From positions 1-64,000 of the forward strand of contig JARGOZ010000019.1 in the NCBI GenBank assembly GCA_029213025.1: a stretch of DNA of 64,000 nt, in the 5' to 3' direction. The notes beneath the pieces are model-generated. The model was not told where the DNA came from, searched no databases, and worked only from the letters and a program-made list of their open reading frames with translations. Made by a program: the position numbers and the translations under genes. Below, piece after piece: positions 51,101 through 59,680 of the stretch; the stretch's first letter is position 1; every line of letters begins with the position of its first letter. The DNA is from Verrucomicrobiales bacterium (GTDB taxonomy: Bacteria > Verrucomicrobiota > Verrucomicrobiia > Verrucomicrobiales > DEV007).

Positions 51101-53572
51101 TTCGTCGACGAGAGATGTGAACTCCACCGTTTCCTGATGCTTCAGGTCATGTTGTTTTTCGTTCCGGTGAGTGATCTTTCCGTCGGAACCTTTTACCTTT
51201 ACGGTGGTCCAAATTTCCTTTTCCACCGTGATGTTGGTCTTTACTGGATCACTATAGACTTTTCCACCGGTATCGATGTTGACGATAGAAAATGGAACCG
51301 AATCCCCGGCCCGGTGAATGCCTTCCGGACGGCGCAGACCGATATAGAAATCCGAACTGTGGACTGTGAAGCTGGTATGGCCGCTGATGGTTTGCTGATT
51401 GATATCTGTGACCTCCGCACGCACTGATACATGTCGGGGAGCCGGGCTTTCCGGGTTGATGGGGATTTCGAGATCGATATTGGCTTCGCCGCCGCGGCTT
51501 AAGCGGATCTCTTCGTTTTTCGAATTGCCATCGCTGTTGAGATCGCGGTCTCCGAAACTGAATTCATCGAATCCATCGGGGTGCAGGTATTGATTCCTCG
51601 AATAGGCATTCCAGTTTACTTTAGCTCTCGAAAGAGGTTTGCCCATGTAGTACCGGGCGGACAGCGGAACGGTAACGTTGTCTTTCGCCACGACATCTTT
51701 TGCCTCAAGGTTTACTTCGAATGTATTGACCCGGTATTCGGCGACATTGAAGCTGTGGTAACTGATCCGGTCCCACTCACGATCGCCGTCGCTGTCCGGA
51801 TCATTGAAATCGATCTTTATAGAGTGATAGCCCAATCCGTTTTCCGGAAGTGTGATCTGGTCGTGAAACGTCCCGTTTTCACTTAAGGTGATTTCTTTAC
51901 TAACCAGTTTTTTGTCGCGATGATCTGTGATCGTCAGTTCGGCTTTGCACGACGTGGCCGGTAATAAATTGTCACTGTTGATTGTCCGGGAAATACATTT
52001 CAGGTATACCGTTTCGCCCGGTTTGTAGACATCGCGGTCAGTGAAGAGGAGGGTGCGGCGTTCGCCTTCGGTGACGCCGTTGTAGCGGTAGGGGATATCG
52101 AAACTCCACAGGCCGATGCGCTCGAGATTTTTCGAAAACGGCATGACGTGGCGATCTTTGTCCAATGTGGCGTCCAGCCAAAGTTCGCTGTCCTTGTAGG
52201 TGTTCTCCGCGAATTTCGCGATACCTTCGGCATTGGTAGTTGCAGTAGCGATCTCCCCGCCCTCGTCGGTCACAAGCCGGATTGTCATATTGTTTTTCGG
52301 AGATCCGTTTTTGATAGAGAAGGCATAGATCAGAGTTTCCTCTTTCGTTTGTTTCCACGCCATACCGATGTCGGTGACTTGAACCAGAGCGTGTGTTCCA
52401 AATGTAGTGCCGTCGGTTCTGGAGGTCCCGCCGACATTGACAAAGTAGGCTCCAAAGTTCGAGGTGGTGTCAATGTCACTCCAGCTTTGCGTAAACTTTT
52501 CGGTGAGATCCACTTCTTTGGCGGGTTCTTTGGTCTGATCAAAAATGGTTTTGCCCGGGACGAGAGAAAACGGGATGGTGCGGTCCCCGCCGTGGCCCTC
52601 GTAACCGTCGGCGTATCCTTTCAGGGCGAAGATCAGATTGTCTCCTTTCAGGGCTTTGATCCGGGTGCGAATCGTCTCCAGGTTGGCGGACTCAACATCG
52701 AATGAACGGTGGCCGCTTGCGTTCTGGGTTTCGGAGAAAAGGGGCAGTCTGACGAAGCCGCGGTTGGGGGAGAATATGACGGTTTTCTTTACTTCTTTAG
52801 TGAGTGCGATTGTATCATTACCTATCAGGCCCGGTTGAATCGTTACTTCGTAGTTGCTGTCATATTCAAACTTACCTTTGAGCCGCATGCCGTAGGTCTC
52901 GATTTCAATGGCCAGGTCTTCCGGCGCGGGAGATACCGAAACGAACTGGCCGAGCTTTTCGGTATCGAAGGATTTGTCGAGCTGGTATTTGTTATGGCCT
53001 ATATAGATAGTCATATCCACGTCGTAGGGATTGACCGGGCTGATTGAGCTGATGGCAAAAGCATTGAGATAGCCGATCGTCGTTCGGTAATCTTTCTTGA
53101 GATGATAGGTATTGGCGAAATTGGAAAGTCCCTGTTTTACCTGAAGCAGCCACTTATTGCCGGTGGTAAGGGGCTGAGAGGGCTCGATCAAAACAAAGCG
53201 GTTGAGAAACGAGGCTTGTTTTTCCTCTGCAAGCTCTTTGGGAACAAGAGAGGTTCCGAAGCGGCGAATATCTTCCAATGTTGGTCGTTGAGCTTTTACC
53301 GGGATTTGTGTGATCTCCGTTTCTTTATCCGGTTCGTTCTGAAACACAAAGTGATCAGGGATTCGGTCAGCGTCGACTTCGGCGTTAAAGCGGAGCAGGA
53401 GTTTCTGGTTGGGGACGAGAGGTTTCCTGCTGTCGAACCGGGAAGGGAAGCGGGAAAAATCCAGCGGTTTGGAGATTTCTTTACTTTCCTGGGCCTTTAG
53501 GAAAACTCCGGGGAAAGATGTGATGAAGAAGAGAGCGAGGCAGGCTCTGACGATTCGGGTCGGTTTGTTCAT
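48119..53572 (-). CDS. Alpha-2-macroglobulin family protease trap
   Basis: An 1817-residue bacterial alpha-2-macroglobulin. It has a cleavable signal peptide (MNKPTRIVRACLALFFITSF, then LKA) but no lipobox, unlike E. coli YfhM. Macroglobulin-type beta domains fill the N-terminal half, for example DRDVYKPGETVYLKCI. The thioester site is YPYGCVEQTTSS with C1335 of CVEQ. The receptor-like C-terminal domain carries LAIDDPLPSILEAINP. It would entrap proteases in the periplasm. The paired pbpC lies 8 bp downstream. ATG at 53572 starts the signal peptide. Confidence 0.9.
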   Translation of the reverse strand: MNKPTRIVRACLALFFITSFPGVFLKAQESKEISKPLDFSRFPSRFDSRKPLVPNQKLLLRFNAEVDADRIPDHFVFQNEPDKETEITQIPVKAQRPTLEDIRRFGTSLVPKELAEEKQASFLNRFVLIEPSQPLTTGNKWLLQVKQGLSNFANTYHLKKDYRTTIGYLNAFAISSISPVNPYDVDMTIYIGHNKYQLDKSFDTEKLGQFVSVSPAPEDLAIEIETYGMRLKGKFEYDSNYEVTIQPGLIGNDTIALTKEVKKTVIFSPNRGFVRLPLFSETQNASGHRSFDVESANLETIRTRIKALKGDNLIFALKGYADGYEGHGGDRTIPFSLVPGKTIFDQTKEPAKEVDLTEKFTQSWSDIDTTSNFGAYFVNVGGTSRTDGTTFGTHALVQVTDIGMAWKQTKEETLIYAFSIKNGSPKNNMTIRLVTDEGGEIATATTNAEGIAKFAENTYKDSELWLDATLDKDRHVMPFSKNLERIGLWSFDIPYRYNGVTEGERRTLLFTDRDVYKPGETVYLKCISRTINSDNLLPATSCKAELTITDHRDKKLVSKEITLSENGTFHDQITLPENGLGYHSIKIDFNDPDSDGDREWDRISYHSFNVAEYRVNTFEVNLEAKDVVAKDNVTVPLSARYYMGKPLSRAKVNWNAYSRNQYLHPDGFDEFSFGDRDLNSDGNSKNEEIRLSRGGEANIDLEIPINPESPAPRHVSVRAEVTDINQQTISGHTSFTVHSSDFYIGLRRPEGIHRAGDSVPFSIVNIDTGGKVYSDPVKTNITVEKEIWTTVKVKGSDGKITHRNEKQHDLKHQETVEFTSLVDEATSLPRAQSHSITFEEAGDYVITLESKDNNGRKVLTRQNFRVIGAEEPAWAWNDVVAIDVIPDRKSYKIGDTAKLLVRSPVFGKALVTTERGDVKTTKTIEISEHETVIDIPVEPGAAPNIFASVFLVRGSDQSPHKHPTADYRLGFCRLDVEDPGIDLNITLDTGNEKYYIPGQPVEVAALVTGENGNGIAGAEVTFYAVDEGILSLTGYNTPDPGKVFNETFPLSVMMGQSLSDLLPENPLERDFGNKGFVIGGGGMADDMTGNLKKVRKDFKAVAFWKPDLVTDENGKVTHTFTAPDNLTRFRLIAVVAKQNRFGSADAPVVINKPLIIEPALPSFSNLSDQIDLTAVLHNNTEENQKIRVSVTLDDHAVFVQELGEILPTNLSTLPTDAKQRTVEISIDPGDTRALHFPTAMTKTGDAKWKWKVDSLTDPGLVDATESTIPVGFPLPLLKSSKKLTTSEQTEIDNILSEVDPLLLDGIGEINITVSNSRMIEATDALDYLLEYPYGCVEQTTSSTIPWLSTGNMRKVLPSLDIADAEINKAIKKGTTRLLSMQTRDGGLSYWPGERESILWGSAYGGLALAIADKNGVDLPKDSLDDLWKYLSVKLRNSAKLTKPYELSQRCLAAYTLAVAGKPEPAYLDLLYSKRENLPREARSLLAMAIMESNQDPAVPDQRVEKLLTAAPGDAVSEASWYRKPYLKATELMAWSQFRSGSEKTDELLSELIDLRRGSRGWGSTYSNAWPLMALAAHTENSSASQSQNKVTVQFGGRTETVAFDGTPGTRTLAFPFEGDLTKQLMNLKVQNPGKIYTQIKVATQPKLLPLGAENKGFGISRTYQKVDMEGNLHPAENLMVGDLVLVRLDVDMPEGKLDYLAIDDPLPSILEAINPNFKTQDTLSVKRTKKKDEKIHYLYTNHRELRKDRTLFFANYVHRKGVQRVQYLTRVIAPGDSIAPPSKVEAMYDPDRYGLSDTRTLSARRFNPGANPEVALR

Positions 53573-53790
53573 GGGATAGTTGAGTTGTTGTCGTGACACT
53601 GAGCCGCCCGTCATTATCCCGTTGGAAAAATGCACAGAACCGGATGCGGGCCGACCCTACCTTCCCAAAAACGCGATAAAAAATCGAATTGCTCCGGTTT
53701 CTTATACGAATGACCCCTGGTGATCTTTCAGGTTAATTGTAAAAAGGATGTAAGGTTTGGCGGGATTCGGATGGAAAGCGGTAAAAACCT

Positions 53791-53835
53791 CAGACTTAAC
53801 AGGGTACAATTTGCGATTGTACCCTGTTAAGTCTG
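53791..53835. repeat. Perfect 20-bp-arm palindrome of the AACAGGGTACAGT family
   Basis: Arms at 53791-53810 and 53816-53835 are exact reverse complements (core AGACTTAACAGGGTACAAT) around a 5-base loop. It lies in the 359-bp gap upstream of the alpha-2-macroglobulin gene; the rest of that gap (53573-53931) shows nothing I can support. Confidence 0.85.
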
Positions 53836-53931
53836 CCTGAAACGACGTGTTTCGGGCTGAGATTCCGGAGCGTTAAGCCGCGGAGCAACACCGGGGAGGT
53901 TGCGGGATTTAGTAGAACCTGGCTGAGGATT

Positions 53932-54948
53932 TCAGCTTTCGCTTCTCCATGATTCAAACCACGATACCGGGGGAATGTCGACCATCGTTTTTAAGCCGGG
54001 GGAGCTGTGCAGGACTTGGGGAATCGCATTCAGGATGATCGCGCAGGTGGCGACATCGCCGTTGATGCCTCCTTCAATTCGGGAGACAAAAGAGGGGTTT
54101 CCGGTGATTTTGACTTCGTCGTAACTGCCGGGTTCGCCAATAGCTGCCTGAAAGTTGAGTTCGATAACTACCCGGCCATTTCTATAGCCGCGTCCGGTCT
54201 GGCGAACGCCGGTGGCGTCTCCCCTGGCTATCGATATCATTTCAGTAGAGATGTGTTGTTCTGCGATCACCGGTGTAATGATGTCTTCGGTTCGATCCAG
54301 ATCCCAACCCAGGCGCTGGGCGATCATGTGGATGCTTTCCGTAAGGCCCACATGGCGCAGGGATTGTTTGTTGACCCGTTTTTCGAATTCTTCCAGGGTT
54401 AGTCCGGCACCGATTTTTCTCTGAAACGGCAGCCGGCGCAACTCAGCATCCTGGAAGCGGTTTACCACTATGGAATCGACTTGCTGACAAATCGCGGTAA
54501 GCATAGTGGGTAGTGTATCCATGAGGAATCCGGGATTTACCCCGGTCGCAAGAACGGCGACGTTGTTCTTTTTGGCGGCTCTGTCGATACGGTCGGTCAG
54601 TTCCGGTTCGGTTTGGAACGGGTAGCTGAGTTCCTCGCAGGTGGTGATCACCGGAATTTTTGTCTGCACGATTGCCTCGATTTGCGGGGCGATTGATTCA
54701 ATTCCGGAAACCGTCGCTAAAATAGCGATATCAGGATTGTGATCGCGGACGGCTTCTTCGATCGAAGATCCGATTTGAACATTGGGGTTGTCGGTATCAG
54801 TGAGCGGGCCGAAATCGGCCCCGATCAGAGCCGGGTTGGTGTCTACGGCAGCCACCGTTTTCAGGGAGTTACGCGCGGCTATGAATTGGGCGATTCTGAC
54901 GCCGAGTGGCCCCATGCCGATTTGCAGGATTTTGATTTCGTTCGCCAT
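53932..54948 (-). CDS. DapB-like / 2,4-diaminopentanoate dehydrogenase-like oxidoreductase
   Basis: A 338-residue NAD(P)-binding oxidoreductase. The Rossmann loop is IGMGPLGVRIAQ near the N-terminus, and the dihydrodipicolinate-reductase-like core includes AILATVSGIESIAPQIEAIV and VLATGVNPGFLMDTLPTMLT. Length and the C-terminal part resemble the 2,4-diaminopentanoate dehydrogenase group. ATG at 54948 was chosen since a frame to 55080 adds an unlikely leader. It is divergent from the M15 peptidase gene. Confidence 0.75.
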   Translation of the reverse strand: MANEIKILQIGMGPLGVRIAQFIAARNSLKTVAAVDTNPALIGADFGPLTDTDNPNVQIGSSIEEAVRDHNPDIAILATVSGIESIAPQIEAIVQTKIPVITTCEELSYPFQTEPELTDRIDRAAKKNNVAVLATGVNPGFLMDTLPTMLTAICQQVDSIVVNRFQDAELRRLPFQRKIGAGLTLEEFEKRVNKQSLRHVGLTESIHMIAQRLGWDLDRTEDIITPVIAEQHISTEMISIARGDATGVRQTGRGYRNGRVVIELNFQAAIGEPGSYDEVKITGNPSFVSRIEGGINGDVATCAIILNAIPQVLHSSPGLKTMVDIPPVSWFESWRSES

Positions 54949-55031
54949 TTGTACATGATGTAATACGTCATGAAAACGGATGAAAGCACTTTCAAAATAG
55001 CCGAATTCAATGGAGATTCCGGTCCGCCACC

Positions 55032-56132
55032 ATGAAAATACTGTTCTTCGTTTACCTCTTGAGTATTGGTCTGAGCCCACTTTGCTACGGGGAGGGGAGT
55101 CGAATTCCGCAATTCAAAAAAATTCCTAAAGACGCGATCCCGCATCCGGGTGTGGAAGGGAATCGCGATTTGCAAGAGCAGGAAAGAATCCGCGCTACCG
55201 ACGGACCGACCCGACTCGGCTTTGCTATCGAGTTTGATGACCTGCGAAACTACTGGTCGGTCATGACCGCAGCGCGATTGCCCCGGCAAATTATTTCGAT
55301 CCGGATCGGCGACGGTCCGGCGAACGGCAAGTATAAAATCACCGCGGATGACGGAACCATTGAGGTAGTGGATGAACGGGCCTGGTATTGGCAGGCCCCA
55401 CGTGAGCCCGGTCTGTATCGAATAGAAATCAAAGAACAGATCACAGAGGAGGTGATGATTCTGAATATGGCGGTATTGCATCGCTGGGATGGGGCGCCGG
55501 TTTTCAATAACTATAAAATCGGTCAGTATCAGGAAGAGTGGTACAAAGATCTCTCGATTTATAAAAAGCCGGTTGGTTTCATCGAGGTGACTGAAGAAAA
55601 TAAAGATACCTGGGTGTCGCCCCATTTTCGTTTGAAACAGTTTGTCTGCAAACAAACCGATACGTACCCCAGGTATATTTTGCTCGAAGCACGGTTGCTT
55701 TTAAAGCTGGAATTGCTGATCGAGAATCTGGAAAACAAAGGCTTCAGGACGGACGGGTTCTATTTGATGAGTGGTTATCGTACACCCGCCTATAACAGAG
55801 CTATTGGTAACAGCACGACGTACAGCAGGCATCTCTATGGAGACGCGGCGGATATCTATGTCGATGTGAATGGCGACGGCAGAATGGACGATCTCGATCT
55901 GGACGGGGTAAGCGGTGACTCGGATGCTGATATACTTTTTGAAGCGGTCCACGAGATTTTGACCGAGCCGTGGCATGATCAACTGATCGGCGGACTCGGT
56001 TTCTACAAAAACCGTTCCTACCGCGGCCCGTTTATACATATTGATACCAGGGGGTATGATATCGAATGGGGCAAACCGAAACCGAAGCAGCCGGAAACGA
56101 AAGCGGCGGAAGCCGGTGAGGCGGAAGAATAA
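55032..56132 (+). CDS. M15-like peptidase with EF-hand-like insert
   Basis: A 366-residue exported protein (signal MKILFFVYLLSIGLSPLCYG). The C-terminal part is a D-Ala-D-Ala carboxypeptidase/M15-type zinc fold: LMSGYRTPAYNRAIG, YSRHLYGDAADI (H267, D274) and PFIHIDTRG near residue 345. Directly after the Asp ligand is DVNGDGRMDDLDLDG (about 278-292), an EF-hand/dockerin-type calcium loop. The N-terminal 180 residues are unassigned. It probably acts on peptidoglycan. Confidence 0.75.
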   Translation: MKILFFVYLLSIGLSPLCYGEGSRIPQFKKIPKDAIPHPGVEGNRDLQEQERIRATDGPTRLGFAIEFDDLRNYWSVMTAARLPRQIISIRIGDGPANGKYKITADDGTIEVVDERAWYWQAPREPGLYRIEIKEQITEEVMILNMAVLHRWDGAPVFNNYKIGQYQEEWYKDLSIYKKPVGFIEVTEENKDTWVSPHFRLKQFVCKQTDTYPRYILLEARLLLKLELLIENLENKGFRTDGFYLMSGYRTPAYNRAIGNSTTYSRHLYGDAADIYVDVNGDGRMDDLDLDGVSGDSDADILFEAVHEILTEPWHDQLIGGLGFYKNRSYRGPFIHIDTRGYDIEWGKPKPKQPETKAAEAGEAEE

Positions 56133-56142
56133 GAGCCGTCAA

Positions 56143-56946
56143 CTAACTCTGCACAATCGCGGCGACGTGGCGGTCCACCGTTTTTCCGGGGTAATCCAGT
56201 TCGCGGGTGTGGGGATTCTGTTCGGTGAATAGTACGTTTCCACCGAGAGTTTTTAACAGTTCCAGAGCAAGAATATGTTCCCGGTCGAAGTAGGAAGTAA
56301 TAAATAAAACTCCGTTATCCGGTTCGAGTCGGTTGATAACAAACTCGTAGATTTTTTTCCATACCTCCCGGTCATGCCAGAGGTTTTGGTGGCGGATGAA
56401 AATCACATCAAACCGGGCCGGAACCTGACCGTATCCGACTAGGTGAGTGGCGTCATCGGCGACGAATTCAACCGTGTTTCGTTCGTCTTTTTCGCGGACC
56501 CGGGGAATGCCTGCCTTGCGGAAAAGGTTTTCGGTCATGTTATAGCGGCGCCTGGCTTTATCGATCTCACGGTCGCGAAGATCCATAGCAAACTGTCGGA
56601 CCCGTTTGCCGCCTTTTCCAAAGAACGCCGGTAGGATGGAGCCTTCTTCGCAGTGGCCGCAAGCGAGATTTAGAAGTCGAATTTGATCATCGATTCCAGG
56701 GTTCCGGCCGGTTTTTGTCAGCGCTTTTTCCAGCATAAGCCAGAGGTTTTTCATATCCTGGCTGAAGAATGGGCTGCGTTCCAACTCTTCGCGAAGTTCC
56801 TTGATCAGTTTTGGATCGAGGTCGGAAATGGTAGCTTCGCCGTCTGAGAAATGATGGATCAGAGCATCGAGGAGGTCTGTTCCGGCACCCGTCCCTTCGC
56901 CCGGGAGGATGATCAGTTTCTTTTCGTTGGCAGGTTCGTTCGGCAT
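56143..56946 (-). CDS. SAM-dependent methyltransferase (CheR-like)
   Basis: A 267-residue protein with a class I methyltransferase core: LLNLACGHCEEGSILPAFFG as motif I, FAMDLRDREIDKARRRY, then DVIFIRHQNLWHDREVWKKI and GVLFITSYFDREHIL. The SAM loop LACGHC is less glycine-rich than usual, so the substrate group is unclear; CheR-type protein methyltransferase is one option. ATG at 56946 was preferred to a TTG at 56979. Confidence 0.65.
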   Translation of the reverse strand: MPNEPANEKKLIILPGEGTGAGTDLLDALIHHFSDGEATISDLDPKLIKELREELERSPFFSQDMKNLWLMLEKALTKTGRNPGIDDQIRLLNLACGHCEEGSILPAFFGKGGKRVRQFAMDLRDREIDKARRRYNMTENLFRKAGIPRVREKDERNTVEFVADDATHLVGYGQVPARFDVIFIRHQNLWHDREVWKKIYEFVINRLEPDNGVLFITSYFDREHILALELLKTLGGNVLFTEQNPHTRELDYPGKTVDRHVAAIVQS

Positions 56947-57068
56947 GGCAGAAAATCGGTCATCATTGGGTGGAGGCAACCTGTGATATTGGTCGGATGA
57001 GTCATATGGGACATTGATCTCCCAAATCGCGGACCTGTTGCCTTTCTGTATCGGGTCTATAAAAGCCC

Positions 57069-58520
57069 ATGCGAAAATCGATTTATCTGTTTCTGGCGGC
57101 TACCTTATTTGTTTTTTCCGGTTTTTCCGAAGCAAAGCCCAATGTGCTTTTCCTGATTTGCGATGATCTGAATTGCGATCTGGGTTGCTATGGACACGAC
57201 CAGGTGCAATCACCGAACATCGACAGCCTCGCGAAGCGCGGGGTAAGGTTCGATCAGACCTATTGCCAGTATCCGCTCTGCGGTCCGAGTCGGGCGTCTT
57301 TTATGACCGGTCTCTACCCGGATCAAACTCTGATTCACCGCAATGCTATCTACATTCGCGAGCATTTGCCGAATGTGAAAACCATGTCCCAGTTGTTTCG
57401 GGATGAGGGGTATTTCGCAACCCGGATCGGAAAAATCTACCATTACAATGTTCCCAAACACATCGGTACCAGTGGCCACGATGATCCCTATTCGTGGAAC
57501 GCTACTTTTAATCCCCGGGGCCGGGATGTGGAGGAAGAGGATAAGATTTTTTCGCTGAGACCGGGAAGTTTCGGCGGTACACTCAGCTGGTACGCCGCTG
57601 ATGGCACGGATGAAGAACAAACCGACGGTATGATCGCGGATGAAGCGATTGCCCAGCTTCGTAAGTCGGCGGAAAACGGAAAACCGTTTTATCTTGCTGT
57701 GGGAATGTTTCGTCCGCACACGCCGTATGTAGCTCCGAAAAAGTATTTCGATCTATATCCTCTCGACTCAATAAAAGTTCCAACTGAACCGGCAGGATAC
57801 TTTGACACGATTCCGGGACCGGCCCGCAAATCAGTTCGGCGTAAGAAGGATCAGATCAATCTCAAAGACAGCCTCGCCCGCGAGGTGATTCAGGCCTACT
57901 ACGCATCGATCACTTTTGCCGATGCTCAGATCGGCCGGGTTCTGGATGCTTTGGAGGAAACAGGATTGAGCAAAAATACCATTGTTCTATTTACTTCTGA
58001 TCACGGCTATCACATGGGGGAACACGGTCACTGGCAGAAAACGACTCTTTTTGAAAACGCGACACGGGTTCCTCTGATTTTGGCCGGACCCGGTGTCACA
58101 GCAAAGGGGGAGACGTCCCGTTCGCCGGCGGAGATGGTGGATTTTTACCCGACGCTTGCGGAACTGGCCGGGATCGGAGCGAAGACGCCGAAATATATAT
58201 CCGGGGTCAGCCTTGTACCTGCGCTGTCTGATTCCGGAGCGGAGCCGAGAATAGATGCTCTCTCTCAGTATGAATCCGGATACAGTCTGAGAACCACCCG
58301 GTATCGCTATACCGAATGGGGCGAAGACGGGAACCTGGGGAATGAGCTCTACGACCACGAAACTGATAAAGATGAAATGAAAAATCTGGCTGGTGATCCG
58401 CAGTTTGAGACTTTGGTAAAAGAACTCTCAGCCCGTCTTCAGGAGCGGATTGCGGAATCAAAAAGCAGGCCGGAGGGACTACAGCAAATTCAGTTCGAAA
58501 ACCGGAGAAGGGTGCGCTGA
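57069..58520 (+). CDS. Secreted sulfatase (iduronate-2-sulfatase-like)
   Basis: A 483-residue sulfatase with signal MRKSIYLFLAATLFVFSGFS. LICDDLNCDLGCYG holds the first metal ligands and CGPSRASFMTG (C71) the formylglycine site; the CGPSR form and IDALSQYESGYSLRTTRYRY resemble iduronate-2-sulfatase-type enzymes. It is not in the same transcription unit as the other two sulfatases. Confidence 0.88.
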   Translation: MRKSIYLFLAATLFVFSGFSEAKPNVLFLICDDLNCDLGCYGHDQVQSPNIDSLAKRGVRFDQTYCQYPLCGPSRASFMTGLYPDQTLIHRNAIYIREHLPNVKTMSQLFRDEGYFATRIGKIYHYNVPKHIGTSGHDDPYSWNATFNPRGRDVEEEDKIFSLRPGSFGGTLSWYAADGTDEEQTDGMIADEAIAQLRKSAENGKPFYLAVGMFRPHTPYVAPKKYFDLYPLDSIKVPTEPAGYFDTIPGPARKSVRRKKDQINLKDSLAREVIQAYYASITFADAQIGRVLDALEETGLSKNTIVLFTSDHGYHMGEHGHWQKTTLFENATRVPLILAGPGVTAKGETSRSPAEMVDFYPTLAELAGIGAKTPKYISGVSLVPALSDSGAEPRIDALSQYESGYSLRTTRYRYTEWGEDGNLGNELYDHETDKDEMKNLAGDPQFETLVKELSARLQERIAESKSRPEGLQQIQFENRRRVR

Positions 58521-58676
58521 AGCGGATTTTCGACACACAACAGCATACTACTTTTTTGACAAACTTGACACGCGACTGCGGTTGAAGGGCGTGGCGGAGG
58601 ATGAATGTTAGCGCCGTCAGAGAGAAAATTCTCTGGCCGAACAAAACAAAACTAAATCGCACTCATTATAACATTC

Positions 58677-59489
58677 ATGAAACAATCAATTGCGCTATTT
58701 GCTGCTGCAGCCCTTGCAACCGGATCGGTTCTCGCTGAAGACAAAATCGTTATCAAGGGTTCCGACACTCTTGGTGCCAAGATGGTTCCTCAGCTTGCTG
58801 AGGCATATAAAGCTGCTGGAAACGAAGTAAGCTTTGAGATCGCAGCGGAAGGATCTTCCACTGCTTTCACCAACCTCCTCGCAGGAACCGGCGACATCGG
58901 AATGTCCAGCCGTAACATCAAAGATTCCGAAGTAGAGAAATTCACTGCTGATGGAATGGAAATCAAAGACTGGACAGCTGCTTACGACATGATCGGAGTG
59001 ATCGTGAACGAAAACAGCGGCGTCAGCACCCTTACTCTCGAGCAAGTCGAGGGGATCTTCACTGGTGACATCACTGACTGGAGCGAAGTGGGCGGTCAGG
59101 CAGGTCCTATCTCAGTTTACACAAGAAACACTTCTTCCGGGACTTACAAGTCTTTCCAGGAGTTGGGGATGAACAAGCGTGACTACGGTTCTGACACCCA
59201 GAAAATGGCTGGTAACGAGCAGATTGCTGAAGAAGTGGCTAAAAATGCCAACGGAATCGGATATGTTGGTCTGGCTTACACAGACAAAGAGGGAATCAAG
59301 CCTGTTCTGGTTGACGGTGTTGAGCTTAAGCCGAAGAATGCTGAAGAGTATCCTATCGCCCGCAGCCTTCATTACTACACTATTGTAGGAAAGATTTCTC
59401 CTGCTGCTGAAAAGTTCCTTACCTGGGCAACTACTACAAAAGAAGCTGGTGAAGTGGTAGACCGTGTTGGGTTTATTCCTGCTAACTAA
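58677..59489 (+). CDS. pstS: Phosphate ABC transporter substrate-binding protein
   Basis: A 270-residue periplasmic phosphate binder with signal MKQSIALFAAAALATGSVLA. The binding site segments are IKGSDTLG, AEGSSTAFTNLLAGTGDIGMSSR and TRNTSSGTYKSFQELGM. Codon choice differs from neighbouring genes (many AT-ending codons), as often seen in a highly expressed gene. It starts the pstSCAB-phoU operon; two hairpins after it may leave it more abundant than the rest. Confidence 0.93.
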   Translation: MKQSIALFAAAALATGSVLAEDKIVIKGSDTLGAKMVPQLAEAYKAAGNEVSFEIAAEGSSTAFTNLLAGTGDIGMSSRNIKDSEVEKFTADGMEIKDWTAAYDMIGVIVNENSGVSTLTLEQVEGIFTGDITDWSEVGGQAGPISVYTRNTSSGTYKSFQELGMNKRDYGSDTQKMAGNEQIAEEVAKNANGIGYVGLAYTDKEGIKPVLVDGVELKPKNAEEYPIARSLHYYTIVGKISPAAEKFLTWATTTKEAGEVVDRVGFIPAN

Positions 59490-59495
59490 TTTGGG

Positions 59496-59557
59496 CGGAG
59501 TCTCGTCAAGACTCCGGCAATCATTATATCGTAATCCCGGTGCGGCAACGTGCCGGG
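59496..59557 (+). terminator. Two hairpins between pstS and pstC
   Basis: CGGAGTCT (59496-59503) pairs with AGACTCCG (59509-59516). A second stem at 59536-59557 (CCCGGTGC with GTGCCGGG, two G-T pairs) is followed by a T-rich stretch. Together they look like a partial terminator or mRNA stabiliser that would raise pstS over pstCAB. Confidence 0.55.
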
Positions 59558-59680
59558 TTCTTTATTTCCGGCAACGGTGACAAAATCGTTACGACTGAAA
59601 AGAGGTAAACCTCACCCTTTCGTTTACTATCAAACCCGTGGAAAACAGGGAAGTTTTCCGGAACGCACAATATTACTGGA

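Noticed and set aside
58556-58569. TTGAC repeated 9 bases apart upstream of pstS, as a Pho box
   Set aside because: Known Pho boxes repeat with 11-base periodicity and CTGTCA-like halves; the match is too weak.
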